64,000 nt of DNA from Nonomuraea fuscirosea (GCF_003001935.1 NZ_PVNG01000012.1:62001-126000); one strand, 5' to 3'. Shown: positions 24,301 to 36,582, numbered from the stretch's first letter. A program made the numbers and translations. Notes: generated by a model from the letters alone, not told the origin.

Positions 24301-25545
24301 CTAGACGGCGTCACGTTCGAGCGGGCAGCTCATGCACCGCGGCCCCCCGCGGCCCCGGCCGAGCTCGCTGCCCCTGATCGTGATCACCTCGATGCCGTTG
24401 TCACGCAGGTAGTTGTTGGTGGTGGTGTTGCGCTCGTAGGCCACGACCACGCCGGGTTCGAGCGCGAGGCCGTTGCAGCCGTCGTCCCACTGCTCCCGCT
24501 CGGCCGCGTACACGTCCTGGGTGGGTGTCAGGACCGTGATGTCCGGCAGGTCGAGGGCGTGCGCGATGGCCTTGTGCATGTCCTCGGGCGGGTGGTCGGT
24601 GACCTTCAGCTCCTTGGGGGTGTCGCCGGGCTCGATGGTGTACGCGGGCAGCATGCCGAGGCCTGCGTACTTGGTGAACACCCCCACGTCCAGCATGGTC
24701 ATCACGGTGTCGAGATGCATGAACGCGCGCGCCTTCGGCATGTCGAGGGCCACGATCGTGTGCGCGGAGCCGGCCCTGAACAGCCGCTGCGCCAGCATCT
24801 CGACCGCCTGCGGCTGGGTGCGCTCGCTCATCCCGACGAGCACCGCGCCACGGCCGATGACCAGCACGTCGCCGCCCTCCATGGTGGCCGGGGCCACCGA
24901 CTGGCCGGGCATCCAGCAGTGGTAGCCGCCCTGGCCCGGCCGGTTGAAGCCGCCGGCGAACGTCGGGTGGTACATGTAGACGGCCTCCATGTTGACCGTC
25001 TCGCGCATGCGGGCCTTCTTCTTCATCGCGTTGATCGACACGCCGTCGTAGATCCAGCAGGACGTGTCGCGGGTGAACAGGTGGTTGGGCAGCGGCGGCA
25101 GGATGAAGCCGTCGTCGCCCGTGGCGTGGAAGGTCACCGCCTTGGGCTCGCAGCCCATCGCGATCAGCTCGCGCTTGGTGATGCCGCCGGTCAGGTAGAG
25201 CTGCAGCGTGGCGGAGTCGAGCGCGTCGAGGGTGTTGCGGATGTCGTCGATGGCGACGGGGCCGAGCCAGCGCTCGTCGATGACCGCGTCCAGGATGTGC
25301 TTGCGCGCCTCGGGGATCTCCACCGTCTCCCTGAGCAGGTCGGCCAGCTGATGGACGCGGACGCCCCGGTCGGTGAGCACCCGCTGGAACTCCTCGTGCT
25401 CCTCGACCGCCCGCTGCACCCAGAGCACGTCGTCGAAGAGGAAGGCGTCCTTGCTGGTGGGGGTCAGCCGTTTCAGCGCGAGGTCGGGCTTGTGCACCAG
25501 AACCTGGCGCAGCCGTCCGACCTCGGACTCGACATGGAAGGTCAT
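24301..25545 (-). CDS. arcA: Arginine deiminase ArcA
   Basis: Hydrolyses arginine to citrulline and ammonia. 414 aa from ATG 25545. Signatures: SEVGRLRQVLVHKP at the N-terminus, LTGGITKRE, FTRDTSCWI, MEGGDVLVIG, and the catalytic cysteine near the C-terminus in GGPRCMSCPLERD. It is the first gene of arcA-arcB-arcC-permease-usp, transcribed away from the pyr operon. An in-frame extension to 25770 is low-complexity and covers the intergenic region, so I reject it. Confidence 0.96.
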   Translation of the reverse strand: MTFHVESEVGRLRQVLVHKPDLALKRLTPTSKDAFLFDDVLWVQRAVEEHEEFQRVLTDRGVRVHQLADLLRETVEIPEARKHILDAVIDERWLGPVAIDDIRNTLDALDSATLQLYLTGGITKRELIAMGCEPKAVTFHATGDDGFILPPLPNHLFTRDTSCWIYDGVSINAMKKKARMRETVNMEAVYMYHPTFAGGFNRPGQGGYHCWMPGQSVAPATMEGGDVLVIGRGAVLVGMSERTQPQAVEMLAQRLFRAGSAHTIVALDMPKARAFMHLDTVMTMLDVGVFTKYAGLGMLPAYTIEPGDTPKELKVTDHPPEDMHKAIAHALDLPDITVLTPTQDVYAAEREQWDDGCNGLALEPGVVVAYERNTTTNNYLRDNGIEVITIRGSELGRGRGGPRCMSCPLERDAV

Positions 25546-25748
25546 CCCTGCTCTATCCCCCTCAAAAGGGCGTAAATCACTCAGCAGCACCGCCCCGCGC
25601 GCGTCTGACCTGCCCAGCCGGGGCCGCGCCGACACCCCCGCGGCGCCGCGGCGGCCCGGGAAATTACCTGATCGAGGCCATCGGCTGAACCGGCGGCCGG
25701 CCGGCCGCCCCCCACGGGGGGTCACGCATCGTGGCTGGTAGCCCCTGG

Positions 25749-25806
25749 TACTGTGTGTCCCGACCGACACCCTTTTAAGACCCGTCCCGTGAGGCGGGAA
25801 AGGTGG
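25749..25806 (+). promoter_or_regulatory. pyr operon promoter -10 and PyrR-binding hairpin
   Basis: TACTGT (25749-25754) is a likely -10. About ten bases later begins a hairpin in which CCTTT (25771-25775) pairs with AAAGG and CCCGTCC with GGCGGG. The loop side reads TCCCGTGAGGC, which fits the PyrR-binding pattern UCCNGNGAGGY. The 3' arm contains AAAGGTGG, the pyrR ribosome binding site, so UMP-bound PyrR should block translation. Confidence 0.75.
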
Positions 25807-25817
25807 TGAGATTCGCC

Positions 25818-26408
25818 ATGTCCGATTCCAGCGCGCCCCCTTCCAGCGCGGCGAAGCCCGGAGCGTCCGGCTCCAGGGCAGTGCTGGAGGCCCCCGACAT
25901 CCACCGGGCGCTGACCAGGATCGCGCACGAGATCCTCGAACGAACCAAGGGCGCCGACGACGTCGTCCTGCTCGGCATCCCCACCCGTGGCGCGACGCTG
26001 GCCCGCCGGCTCGGTGACCGCATCGAGCAGTTCGAAGGCCGCAAGGTCCCCATCGGCTCCATCGACATCACCATGTACCGCGACGACCTGCGGCGCGGCC
26101 CCGTCCGCCCGCTCGGCCCGACCGAGCTGCCGCCCGACGGCATCGACGGCAGGGTCGTCGTGCTCGTCGACGACGTCCTCTACTCCGGCCGCACCGTCCG
26201 CGCCGCGCTCGACGCGCTCAACGACCTCGGCCGCCCCACCGCCGTGCAGCTCGCCACCCTGGTCGACCGCGGCCACCGCGAGCTGCCCATCCGCGCCGAC
26301 TACGTCGGCAAGAACCTCCCCACCGCCAAGAGCGAGAAGGTCAAGGTCTACCTGCAGGAGATCGACGGCCGCGACGCCGTCCTGCTCATGAAGGGGGACG
26401 CCAAGTGA
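25818..26408 (+). CDS. pyrR: Bifunctional pyr regulator / uracil phosphoribosyltransferase PyrR
   Basis: RNA-binding regulator of the operon it heads, with uracil phosphoribosyltransferase activity in relatives. About 196 aa. The PRPP loop is VVVLVDDVLYSGRT, and LLGIPTRGATLARRLG and the C-terminal basic PIRADYVGKNLPT are typical. ATG 25818 is 11 bases from AAAGGTGG; GTG codons at 25803 and 25806 fall inside that site. The stop overlaps pyrB by 4 bp. Confidence 0.95.
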   Translation: MSDSSAPPSSAAKPGASGSRAVLEAPDIHRALTRIAHEILERTKGADDVVLLGIPTRGATLARRLGDRIEQFEGRKVPIGSIDITMYRDDLRRGPVRPLGPTELPPDGIDGRVVVLVDDVLYSGRTVRAALDALNDLGRPTAVQLATLVDRGHRELPIRADYVGKNLPTAKSEKVKVYLQEIDGRDAVLLMKGDAK

Positions 26409-27322
26409 AGCGGCACCTCATCTCGGCCGGCGACCTGGCCAAGGACGACGCCCTGCTGATCCTCGACACCGCCGAGGAGATGGCGAGGGTCTCGGAACGT
26501 TCCATCAAGAAACTGCCGACGCTGCGCGGGCGCACGGTGGTCAACCTGTTCTTCGAGGACTCCACCCGGACCAGGATCTCGTTCGAGGCGGCGGCCAAGC
26601 GGCTGTCCGCCGACGTGATCAACTTCTCCGCCAAGGGGTCGAGCGTGTCCAAGGGCGAGTCGCTCAAGGACACCGCGCTCACCCTGGAGGCCATGGGCGC
26701 CGACGCGGTCGTCATCCGCCACAGCGCCTCCGGCGCGCCGCACCGCCTGGCCAACTGGGTGCGCGGCAGCGTGCTCAACGCCGGCGACGGCACCCACGAG
26801 CACCCCACCCAGGCGCTGCTCGACGCCTTCTCCATGCGCCGCCGCCTGGGCAACCTGGACGGGCGCAACGTCACCATCGTCGGCGATGTGCTGCACAGCC
26901 GCGTCGCCCGCTCCAACGTGCTGCTGCTGCACACGCTCGGAGCCCAGGTCACCCTCGTCGCGCCGCCCACGCTGCTGCCGGTCTCGGTCGGCACCTGGCC
27001 GTGCGAGGTGTCCTACGACCTCGACGCCGTGCTGCCCAAGTCCGACGTGGTGATGATGCTGCGGGTGCAGAAGGAGCGGATGAACGCCGCGTACTTCCCC
27101 AGCGAGCGCGAATACTCCCGCCGGTACGGCCTCGACCGGGACAGGTTCGCCAAGATGCCCGACGACGCGATCGTCATGCACCCCGGGCCGATGAACCGGG
27201 GCATGGAGATCGCGGCCGAGGTGGCCGACTCGGCGCGATCCACGATCGTCGAGCAGGTCGCCAACGGCGTGACCATCCGCATGGCCGTCCTGTACCTGCT
27301 CCTCGGGGGAGAGACCGCATGA
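26405..27322 (+). CDS. pyrB: Aspartate carbamoyltransferase catalytic subunit PyrB
   Basis: Joins carbamoyl phosphate to aspartate in UMP synthesis. 305 aa. The carbamoyl-phosphate loop is FEDSTRTRISFE, the SSVSKGESLKDT loop carries the lysine contributed to the neighbouring active site, and EHPTQALLD and MHPGPMNRG complete the signatures. GTG 26405 overlaps the pyrR stop (GTGA), and its own stop overlaps pyrC (ATGA). Confidence 0.97.
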   Translation: MKRHLISAGDLAKDDALLILDTAEEMARVSERSIKKLPTLRGRTVVNLFFEDSTRTRISFEAAAKRLSADVINFSAKGSSVSKGESLKDTALTLEAMGADAVVIRHSASGAPHRLANWVRGSVLNAGDGTHEHPTQALLDAFSMRRRLGNLDGRNVTIVGDVLHSRVARSNVLLLHTLGAQVTLVAPPTLLPVSVGTWPCEVSYDLDAVLPKSDVVMMLRVQKERMNAAYFPSEREYSRRYGLDRDRFAKMPDDAIVMHPGPMNRGMEIAAEVADSARSTIVEQVANGVTIRMAVLYLLLGGETA

Positions 27323-28617
27323 ACCTAGCCAATGTCAGGATCCTCGGCGGGGAGCCCGTCGACATCAGGATCGACGGCGGCGTCATCGCCGAGATCGGGC
27401 CGGGCGTGGCCGCGTCCCCGTCCGCCGGCGAGACCGTCGACGCCCAGGGCGCGATCGCGCTGCCAGGCCTCGTCGATCTGCACACCCACCTGCGCGAGCC
27501 CGGCCGCGAGGACGCCGAGACCGTCCAGACCGGCACCCAGTCCGCCGCGCGCGGCGGCTACACCGCCGTGCACGCCATGGCCAACACCTCGCCCGTCGCC
27601 GACACGGCCGGCGTGGTCGAGCAGGTGTGGCGGCTCGGCCGCGAGTTCGCCCACTGCGACGTGCACCCGGTCGGCGCCGTGACCGTCGGTCTGGAGGGCA
27701 GGCAGCTGGCCGAGCTGGGCGCGATGGCCGACTCCGCCGCCCGCGTGCGCGTCTTCTCCGACGACGGCAAGTGCGTGGACGACGCCGTGCTCATGCGCCG
27801 CGCCCTCGAATACGTCAAGGCGTTCGACGGCGTCATCGCCCAGCACGCCCAGGAGCCCAGGCTCACCTCCGGCGCGCAGATGAACGAAGGCGTCGTCTCC
27901 GGACGGCTCGGCCTGACCGGCTGGCCCGCCGTCGCCGAAGAGGCGATCATCGCCCGCGACTGCCTCCTGGCCGCCCACGTCGGCTCCCGGCTGCACGTCT
28001 GCCACGTCTCCACGGCCGGCTCGGTCGACATCCTGCGCTGGGCCAAGTCCAAGGGCTGGAACGTCACGGCCGAGGTCACCCCGCACCACCTGCTGCTCAC
28101 CGACGACCTGGTCGAGGAGTCGCCGGTGGGCGCGTACAACCCGATCTACAAGGTCAACCCGCCGCTGCGCACCCGCGCCGACGTCGAGGCGCTGCGCGCC
28201 GCGCTGGCCGACGGCACGATCGACGTCGTGGCCACCGACCACGCGCCCCACCCGGTCGAGGACAAGGAGACCGAGTGGTCGGCCGCGGCCATGGGCATGG
28301 TCGGGCTGGAGACCGCGCTCAGCGTGGTCCAGGAGGCCATGGTCGAGACGGGCCTGCTCGACTGGGCCGGCGTCGCCGAGCGCATGTCCGTCGCGCCCGC
28401 CCGCATCGGCCGGCTCGGCGGCCACGGCCGCCCGATCGAGGTGGGCGCCCCCGCCAACCTCACCCTCTACGACCCGTCCGTACGCACGAAGGTCGACCCC
28501 GCCGCCTTCGCCTCCAAGAGCAGGAACACCCCCTACGAGGGGATGACGCTGCCCGGCCGGGTAGTGGCCACGTTCCTGCGCGGCAGGCCGACCGTTCTCG
28601 AAGGGAAGCTGGTTTGA
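27319..28617 (+). CDS. pyrC: Dihydroorotase PyrC (class I)
   Basis: Zinc amidohydrolase that closes carbamoyl aspartate to dihydroorotate. 432 aa. Metal ligands are in DLHTHLREPG (His-X-His), VCHVSTAG and VATDHAPH. ATG 27319 overlaps the pyrB stop. Longer in-frame sequence upstream is antisense noise in pyrB. Confidence 0.97.
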   Translation: MNLANVRILGGEPVDIRIDGGVIAEIGPGVAASPSAGETVDAQGAIALPGLVDLHTHLREPGREDAETVQTGTQSAARGGYTAVHAMANTSPVADTAGVVEQVWRLGREFAHCDVHPVGAVTVGLEGRQLAELGAMADSAARVRVFSDDGKCVDDAVLMRRALEYVKAFDGVIAQHAQEPRLTSGAQMNEGVVSGRLGLTGWPAVAEEAIIARDCLLAAHVGSRLHVCHVSTAGSVDILRWAKSKGWNVTAEVTPHHLLLTDDLVEESPVGAYNPIYKVNPPLRTRADVEALRAALADGTIDVVATDHAPHPVEDKETEWSAAAMGMVGLETALSVVQEAMVETGLLDWAGVAERMSVAPARIGRLGGHGRPIEVGAPANLTLYDPSVRTKVDPAAFASKSRNTPYEGMTLPGRVVATFLRGRPTVLEGKLV

Positions 28618-29762
28618 ACACAGCGCTGCTCGTCCTGGAAGACGGCCGCGTCTTCCACGGAACCCCGTACGGAGCCGAAGGCGAGACGTTCGGCGAGATG
28701 GTCTTCAACACCGGTATGACCGGTTACCAGGAGACCCTGACCGACCCCTCCTACCACCGGCAGATCGTCGCCATGACGGCCCCGCACATCGGCAACACCG
28801 GCGTCAACGACGAGGACCCCGAGTCGGGCCGCGTCTGGGTGGCCGGCTACGTCGTGCGCGAGCCGTCCCGCGTCGTCTCCAACTGGCGTGCCTCCCGCTC
28901 GCTCGACGACTACCTCAAGGAGCAGGGCGTCGTCGGCATCGCCATCCCCGGCACCCGCGCGCTCACCCGCCACCTGCGCGAGCGCGGCGCCATGCGGGCC
29001 GGCATCTTCAGCGCGCCCTCGGCGCCGGTCGAAGAACTGGTCGAGCTGGTCCGCGAGTCGCCCCGGATGGAGGGCGCCGACCTGGCCCGCGAGGTCGCCA
29101 CCGGCGAGACCTACGTGGTCCCCGCGGCCGGCGACAGGCGCTTCACGGTCGCCGCCGTGGACCTGGGCATCAAGGGCATGACTCCGTACCGGATGGCCGA
29201 GCGCGGCTGCGAGGTGCACGTGCTGCCCGCCGACGCCACCTTCGAGCAGATCATGGCGGTCTCGCCCGACGGCGTGTTCCTGTCCAACGGGCCCGGCGAC
29301 CCGGCCACGGCCGACGTCACCGCCCTGCGGAAGGTGCTGGAGGCCGGGGTGCCGTTCTTCGGCATCTGCTTCGGCAACCAGCTGTTCGGGCGGGCACTCG
29401 GGCTGTCGACGTACAAGCTGCGTTACGGCCACCGGGGCGTCAACCAGCCCGTCCAGGACGTGCGGACCGGCAAGGTGGAGATCTCGGCGCACAACCACGG
29501 GTTCGCCGTGGAGGCGCCGCTCGACGGGCCGTTCGAGACCCCGTACGGGCCGGCCGAGGTCAGCCACGTCAACCTCAACGACCGCTGCGTGGAGGGGCTG
29601 CGCCTGCTGAACGGGCGGGCCTTCAGCGTCCAGTACCACCCCGAGGCCGCCGCCGGCCCCCACGACGCCGCCTACCTCTTCGACGAGTTCTGCGCGGTGA
29701 TGGCCGCCGCCAGGGGCGAGGCCGCCGAGCATCCGATTCCGACCAGTTCTGTGAGGTCATGA
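28614..29762 (+). CDS. carA: Carbamoyl-phosphate synthase small subunit CarA
   Basis: Glutamine amidotransferase subunit that feeds ammonia to CarB. 382 aa. The start is TTG 28614 overlapping the pyrC stop (TTGA); the protein then begins NTALLVLEDG, the expected N-terminus. The catalytic triad is Cys in FFGICFGNQ and His/Glu in QYHPEAAAGP. The usual GHQ after the nucleophile is GNQ here; I believe this is common in actinobacterial CarA. Confidence 0.96.
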   Translation: MNTALLVLEDGRVFHGTPYGAEGETFGEMVFNTGMTGYQETLTDPSYHRQIVAMTAPHIGNTGVNDEDPESGRVWVAGYVVREPSRVVSNWRASRSLDDYLKEQGVVGIAIPGTRALTRHLRERGAMRAGIFSAPSAPVEELVELVRESPRMEGADLAREVATGETYVVPAAGDRRFTVAAVDLGIKGMTPYRMAERGCEVHVLPADATFEQIMAVSPDGVFLSNGPGDPATADVTALRKVLEAGVPFFGICFGNQLFGRALGLSTYKLRYGHRGVNQPVQDVRTGKVEISAHNHGFAVEAPLDGPFETPYGPAEVSHVNLNDRCVEGLRLLNGRAFSVQYHPEAAAGPHDAAYLFDEFCAVMAAARGEAAEHPIPTSSVRS

Positions 29763-29765
29763 GCC

Positions 29766-33053
<3,288 letters not shown>

Positions 33054-33092
33054 CCCCGCAGCGGGAGGTGAAGACGACTGGCCGGCACACCG

Positions 33093-33944
33093 GTGCAGGT
33101 GACGGGCACGGTGCTGACGACGCGCCGGGTCGACGCCTACCATGCGCTGACGGTGGTGGCGCCCGGCATCGCCGAGCGTTACCGTCCCGGTCACTTCGTC
33201 TCCGTGGCCGTCGGAGGGGCCCACACGTCGATGGTGACGCGCCGCGCGCTGTCCATCCACGACGTGAAGGCCGACTACGGCGGCACGGTCGAACTCGTCT
33301 TCACCACCCGCGGGCCCGGCACGGCCTGGCTGGCCGACCGCCGCGCCCGTGACACGCTCGACCTGGTCGGGCCGCTCGGGCGGCCCTTCCCGCTGCCGCG
33401 CGACCCCGTCCACTGCGTGCTGGTCGGCTCCGAGTACGGCTCCGCCGTGCTGTTCCCGCTGGCCGACGCGCTGCTGGAGCGGGGCTGCCGGGTGGACTTC
33501 GTGCTCGGCGGGAGCGGGGCCGAGCGGGTGTTCGGGGCGATGCGGGCCAGGCGGATGGCCGAGACGACCACGCTGACCACCGAGGACGGCTCCCTGGGGC
33601 TGCGCGGCACGGTCACCGACGCGCTGCCCGCGGTCATCGCCGACACGCGGGCCGACGCCGTCTACGCCTGCGCGCCCATGGCGACGCTGCGGGCGGTGAC
33701 GGCGGTGGCGATGGAGTTCGACATCCCGGTGCAGGTGGCCGTCGAGGAGTCGATGGCCTGCGGCATCGGGGTGTGCATGACGTGCGTGCTGCCCGTCATC
33801 GGGGACGACGGCGCGACCAGGATGGTCAGGGCCTGCGCGGAGGGGCCGGTGTTCCGGGGGGAGCGGGTGCGCTTCGAGGACGTGGGAACGATCCCGTTCG
33901 ACGCGCTCGGCGCCCCCGGAGGCGGTGCACGACATGTCAGTTGA
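33093..33944 (+). CDS. pyrK: Dihydroorotate dehydrogenase electron-transfer subunit PyrK
   Basis: FAD and [2Fe-2S] subunit linking a class 1B PyrD to NAD. 283 aa. The FAD domain carries RYRPGHFVSVAV and RRALSIHDV; the cluster cysteines are in MACGIGVCMTCVLPV and the later RACAEGPVF. Start GTG 33093 is 24 bases from GGGAGG; a CTG at 33078 would have ideal spacing (9) and add LAGTP, so a rare CTG start is possible. It overlaps pyrD by 11 bp. Confidence 0.93.
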   Translation: MQVTGTVLTTRRVDAYHALTVVAPGIAERYRPGHFVSVAVGGAHTSMVTRRALSIHDVKADYGGTVELVFTTRGPGTAWLADRRARDTLDLVGPLGRPFPLPRDPVHCVLVGSEYGSAVLFPLADALLERGCRVDFVLGGSGAERVFGAMRARRMAETTTLTTEDGSLGLRGTVTDALPAVIADTRADAVYACAPMATLRAVTAVAMEFDIPVQVAVEESMACGIGVCMTCVLPVIGDDGATRMVRACAEGPVFRGERVRFEDVGTIPFDALGAPGGGARHVS

Positions 33945-34911
33945 TATGCGTACGTTCCTGGCTCACGTCGAGCTGGCGAACCCCATCACCACCGCCGCCG
34001 GCTGCGCCTCATCGGGCCGTGAGCTGGCCCAGTTCTTCGACCTGCACCGGCTCGGCGCCCTGACCACCCGCTCGATCACCATGGCGCCGCGCGCGGGCCG
34101 GCCCACGCCGCGCATGGCCGAGACGCCCTCCGGCATGCTCAACGCCGTCGGCCTCCAGGGGCCGGGCATCGACGCGTTCCTGGAGCGCGAGCTGCCCTGG
34201 CTGGCCCAGCGCGGCATCAAGACCATCGTCTCCATCGGCGGCGGCACCGTCGCCGAATACTCCGAGCTCGCCCGCAGGCTCGCCGACGCGCCCGGGGTGA
34301 CCGCGCTGGAGGTCAACCTCTCCTGCCCCAACATGGAGGACCGCGGGCGCGTCTTCGCCCGCGAGGGCAGCGCCGCCGCCGAGGTCATCGCCTCCGTACG
34401 CTCCATCATGCGCTACGACGTGCCCGTCGTCGCCAAGCTCGCGCCCGACGTGGCCGACATCGTCTCCGTCGCCCGCGCCTGCGTGGACGCCGGGGCCGAC
34501 GCCCTGTCCATGATCAACAATCCGCTCGGCATGGCCATCGACACCGAGGCGCTGCGGCCCTCGCTCGCCGCCGTCACCGGCGGGCTGTCGGGGCCGGCCA
34601 TCCTGCCGCTGGCCGTACGGTGCGTGTGGCAGGTCCACGCCGCCCTGCCCGGCGTGCCGCTGATCGGCATCGGCGGCGTGATGAGCGGCCGGGACGCCTT
34701 CCAGCTCGTCCTGGCCGGCGCCTGCGCGGTCGGGGTCGGCACCGCGCTGTTCCACGACCCCTACGCCTGCCTGCGCATCGAACGCGAGCTCGAGGACCTG
34801 CTCCGGGCCCGCGGCTTCCAGCGGCTGGCCGACGCCGTCGGCCTGGCGCACCGCCCGCCGGGGAGCGCGCCCCGGCACCTGCTGGTCGACACCGAGGAGA
34901 GCACGCCTTGA
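33934..34911 (+). CDS. pyrD: Dihydroorotate dehydrogenase PyrD (class 1B)
   Basis: FMN enzyme, about 325 aa. Family features: NPITTAAGCASSGRE, the catalytic loop VNLSCPNMEDRGRVFA, and phosphate-binding PLIGIGGVMSGRDA. Pairing with PyrK indicates class 1B (NAD as acceptor). ATG 33934 has GGAGG eleven bases upstream; GTG 33925 is too close to that site. The stop is TTGA-type and looks like the ancestral overlap with pyrF. Confidence 0.95.
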   Translation: MSVDMRTFLAHVELANPITTAAGCASSGRELAQFFDLHRLGALTTRSITMAPRAGRPTPRMAETPSGMLNAVGLQGPGIDAFLERELPWLAQRGIKTIVSIGGGTVAEYSELARRLADAPGVTALEVNLSCPNMEDRGRVFAREGSAAAEVIASVRSIMRYDVPVVAKLAPDVADIVSVARACVDAGADALSMINNPLGMAIDTEALRPSLAAVTGGLSGPAILPLAVRCVWQVHAALPGVPLIGIGGVMSGRDAFQLVLAGACAVGVGTALFHDPYACLRIERELEDLLRARGFQRLADAVGLAHRPPGSAPRHLLVDTEESTP

Positions 34912-35042
34912 CTCCCGCACGGACTCCCGCACGCCGGGGAGGGCGCGTCCTGACTCCCGCACGCCGGGCCTCGGTTCCCTGACACTGAAGAGAGAGCACG
35001 CTTTTGATCACCGAACGCCAGGAGAGCACGTCTTGACCACCG
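34894..35042. repeat. Triplicated pyrD-stop/pyrF-start sequence
   Basis: GGAGAGCACGCCTTGA ends pyrD (34896-34911). Near-copies occur at 34990-35006 (GAGAGCACGCTTTTGATC) and 35021-35036 (GGAGAGCACGTCTTGACC); the last supplies the ribosome binding site and TTG start of pyrF. ACTCCCGCACGCCGGG is also repeated in between (from 34923 and 34953). Confidence 0.8.
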
Positions 35043-35728
35043 CCGCACCCATCGCCGTCGCTCTCGACGCCCCCGACCTTGAGACCGCCGCCCGCTGGGC
35101 CTCGCTGGTCACCCCCCATGTCAGCACGGTCAAGGTGGGCCTCGAGCTCTACCTGCGCTACGGCCCCGACGTGATCGCCTCCGTGCGGGGGGCCAGCGGG
35201 GTGCGCGTGTTCCTCGACCTCAAGCTGCACGACATCCCCAACACCGTCGCCGGCGCCGCGCGTGCCGTGGCCCGGCTGCGGCCCTCGATCCTCACGGTGC
35301 ACGCCGCCGGCGGGCCCGCCATGATCAGGGCCGCCGTGGAGGCCGCCCCGCACACCCAGATCGCCGCCGTGACCGTCCTGACCTCCCTGACCGAGGGCGA
35401 CCTGGAGCGCATCGGCCTCGCCGGGCCCGCCGAGGACGCCGTACGCCGGTTGGCAGCGCTGTCGGTCGAGGCGGGCGCGACGGCCCTGGTGTGCTCGCCC
35501 AACGAGGTCTCCGCCGTACGGTCGGAGGTCGGGGACGGGATCACGCTCATCACGCCCGGCGTGCGCCCCACGGGGGCCGCCACGCAGGACCAGATGCGCG
35601 TGGCCACGCCGGAGCAGGCTCTGGCGGACGGGGCGGACCTGCTCGTCATCGGCCGGCCGATCACGGGCTCGCCGGACCCGGGCGCGGCCGCCGCCGCCAT
35701 CGCCGCCTCCCTGCGCCGCGCCTCCTGA
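35033..35728 (+). CDS. pyrF: Orotidine 5'-phosphate decarboxylase PyrF
   Basis: Final step to UMP. 231 aa, group II/actinobacterial form. The catalytic Lys/Asp motif is FLDLKLHDIPNTV; phosphate binding is in VIGRPITGSPDPG. The start is TTG 35033 with GGAGAG upstream inside the third copy of a duplicated sequence. Last gene of the pyr operon. Confidence 0.96.
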   Translation: MTTAAPIAVALDAPDLETAARWASLVTPHVSTVKVGLELYLRYGPDVIASVRGASGVRVFLDLKLHDIPNTVAGAARAVARLRPSILTVHAAGGPAMIRAAVEAAPHTQIAAVTVLTSLTEGDLERIGLAGPAEDAVRRLAALSVEAGATALVCSPNEVSAVRSEVGDGITLITPGVRPTGAATQDQMRVATPEQALADGADLLVIGRPITGSPDPGAAAAAIAASLRRAS

Positions 35729-36215
35729 CGCCCGCCCCTCAGCGACTCGTCCTCTGACGCCCGCTTCAGGGGTCGCGCCTTCTGACGCCCGCCTCCCGGC
35801 GACTCGCCGAACGCCGGGACGCGGCGGGGCCGGCGTCCGGTGGCGCATGGGCACGGTGCCGCGGCGTCGCGTGCGACACGCCCGCGACGCACCGCTCACA
35901 AGATCATAATGCATCCGCTCAGGCCGCCGCGCCCTCTTGATCGATCTGGTTTCGGCCCTGGTGCGGGCCGGGTTTCGGACATCGGCCGCTGCCGGAAAGG
36001 CGATCATCGTTGCGTTTCGCGACATCGGCGCGAGCCGACGCGCGAAGGCGGATGTGAGGGCGATTTGATCAGCACAAGGTGATTTTACGCTCACGGAGAG
36101 TGATGAAGTGGATTTTGTGGGGAGAGAAACCGCTCTTGACGTTGCTTAGGGGGCGATGACCAGCTAGTTTCCCTTCCCGTCCGAGTACATCGACAGAAAT
36201 TCGAGGTGACCCGGC
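35729..36215. other. 487-base gap between pyrF and mihF
   Basis: The first 100 bases carry CTGACGCCCGCC-like repeats (near 35726, 35755, 35783), which may terminate the pyr operon. The rest is relatively AT-rich and holds the mihF promoter. I see no gene. Confidence 0.6.
36142..36170 (+). promoter_or_regulatory. mihF promoter
   Basis: -35 TTGCTT (36142-36147), 17-bp spacer, -10 TAGTTT (36165-36170). It gives a leader of about 40 nt before GTG 36216. Confidence 0.55.
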
Positions 36216-36539
36216 GTGGCTCTTCCTCCCCTGACCCCTGAGCAGCGCGCCGCAGCCCTGGAGAAGGCTGCCAAGGCCCGTAAAGAGCGTGCCGAGGTCA
36301 AGAACCGGCTCAAGCATGGCGCGGTTTCTCTGGCTGAGGTGCTCAAGGATGGGCAGACCGACGACGTCATCGGCAAGATGAAGGTGTCGGCTTTGTTGGA
36401 ATCGCTCCCCGGCGTGGGCAAGGTCCGCGCCAAGCAGCTCATGGAGCGGCTCGCCATCGCCGAGTCCCGCCGCGTGCGGGGTCTCGGTGCGAACCAGAGG
36501 GCCTCCCTCGAGCGCGAGTTCGGTGGCAACGAGAGCTAA
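36216..36539 (+). CDS. mihF: Actinobacterial integration host factor MihF
   Basis: 107 aa nucleoid protein that binds and bends DNA (sIHF in Streptomyces, mIHF in mycobacteria). The N-terminal long basic helix (QRAAALEKAAKARKERAEVKNRL) and the helix-hairpin-helix-like SLPGVGKVRAKQLMERLAI are characteristic. GTG 36216, with GAGGTGACC upstream. In streptomycetes it also lies between pyrF and gmk. Confidence 0.96.
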   Translation: MALPPLTPEQRAAALEKAAKARKERAEVKNRLKHGAVSLAEVLKDGQTDDVIGKMKVSALLESLPGVGKVRAKQLMERLAIAESRRVRGLGANQRASLEREFGGNES

Positions 36540-36582
36540 TCTCTGTTCCACAGGAAAGCGCGGGTTCAACGGGGGGTAGGAA

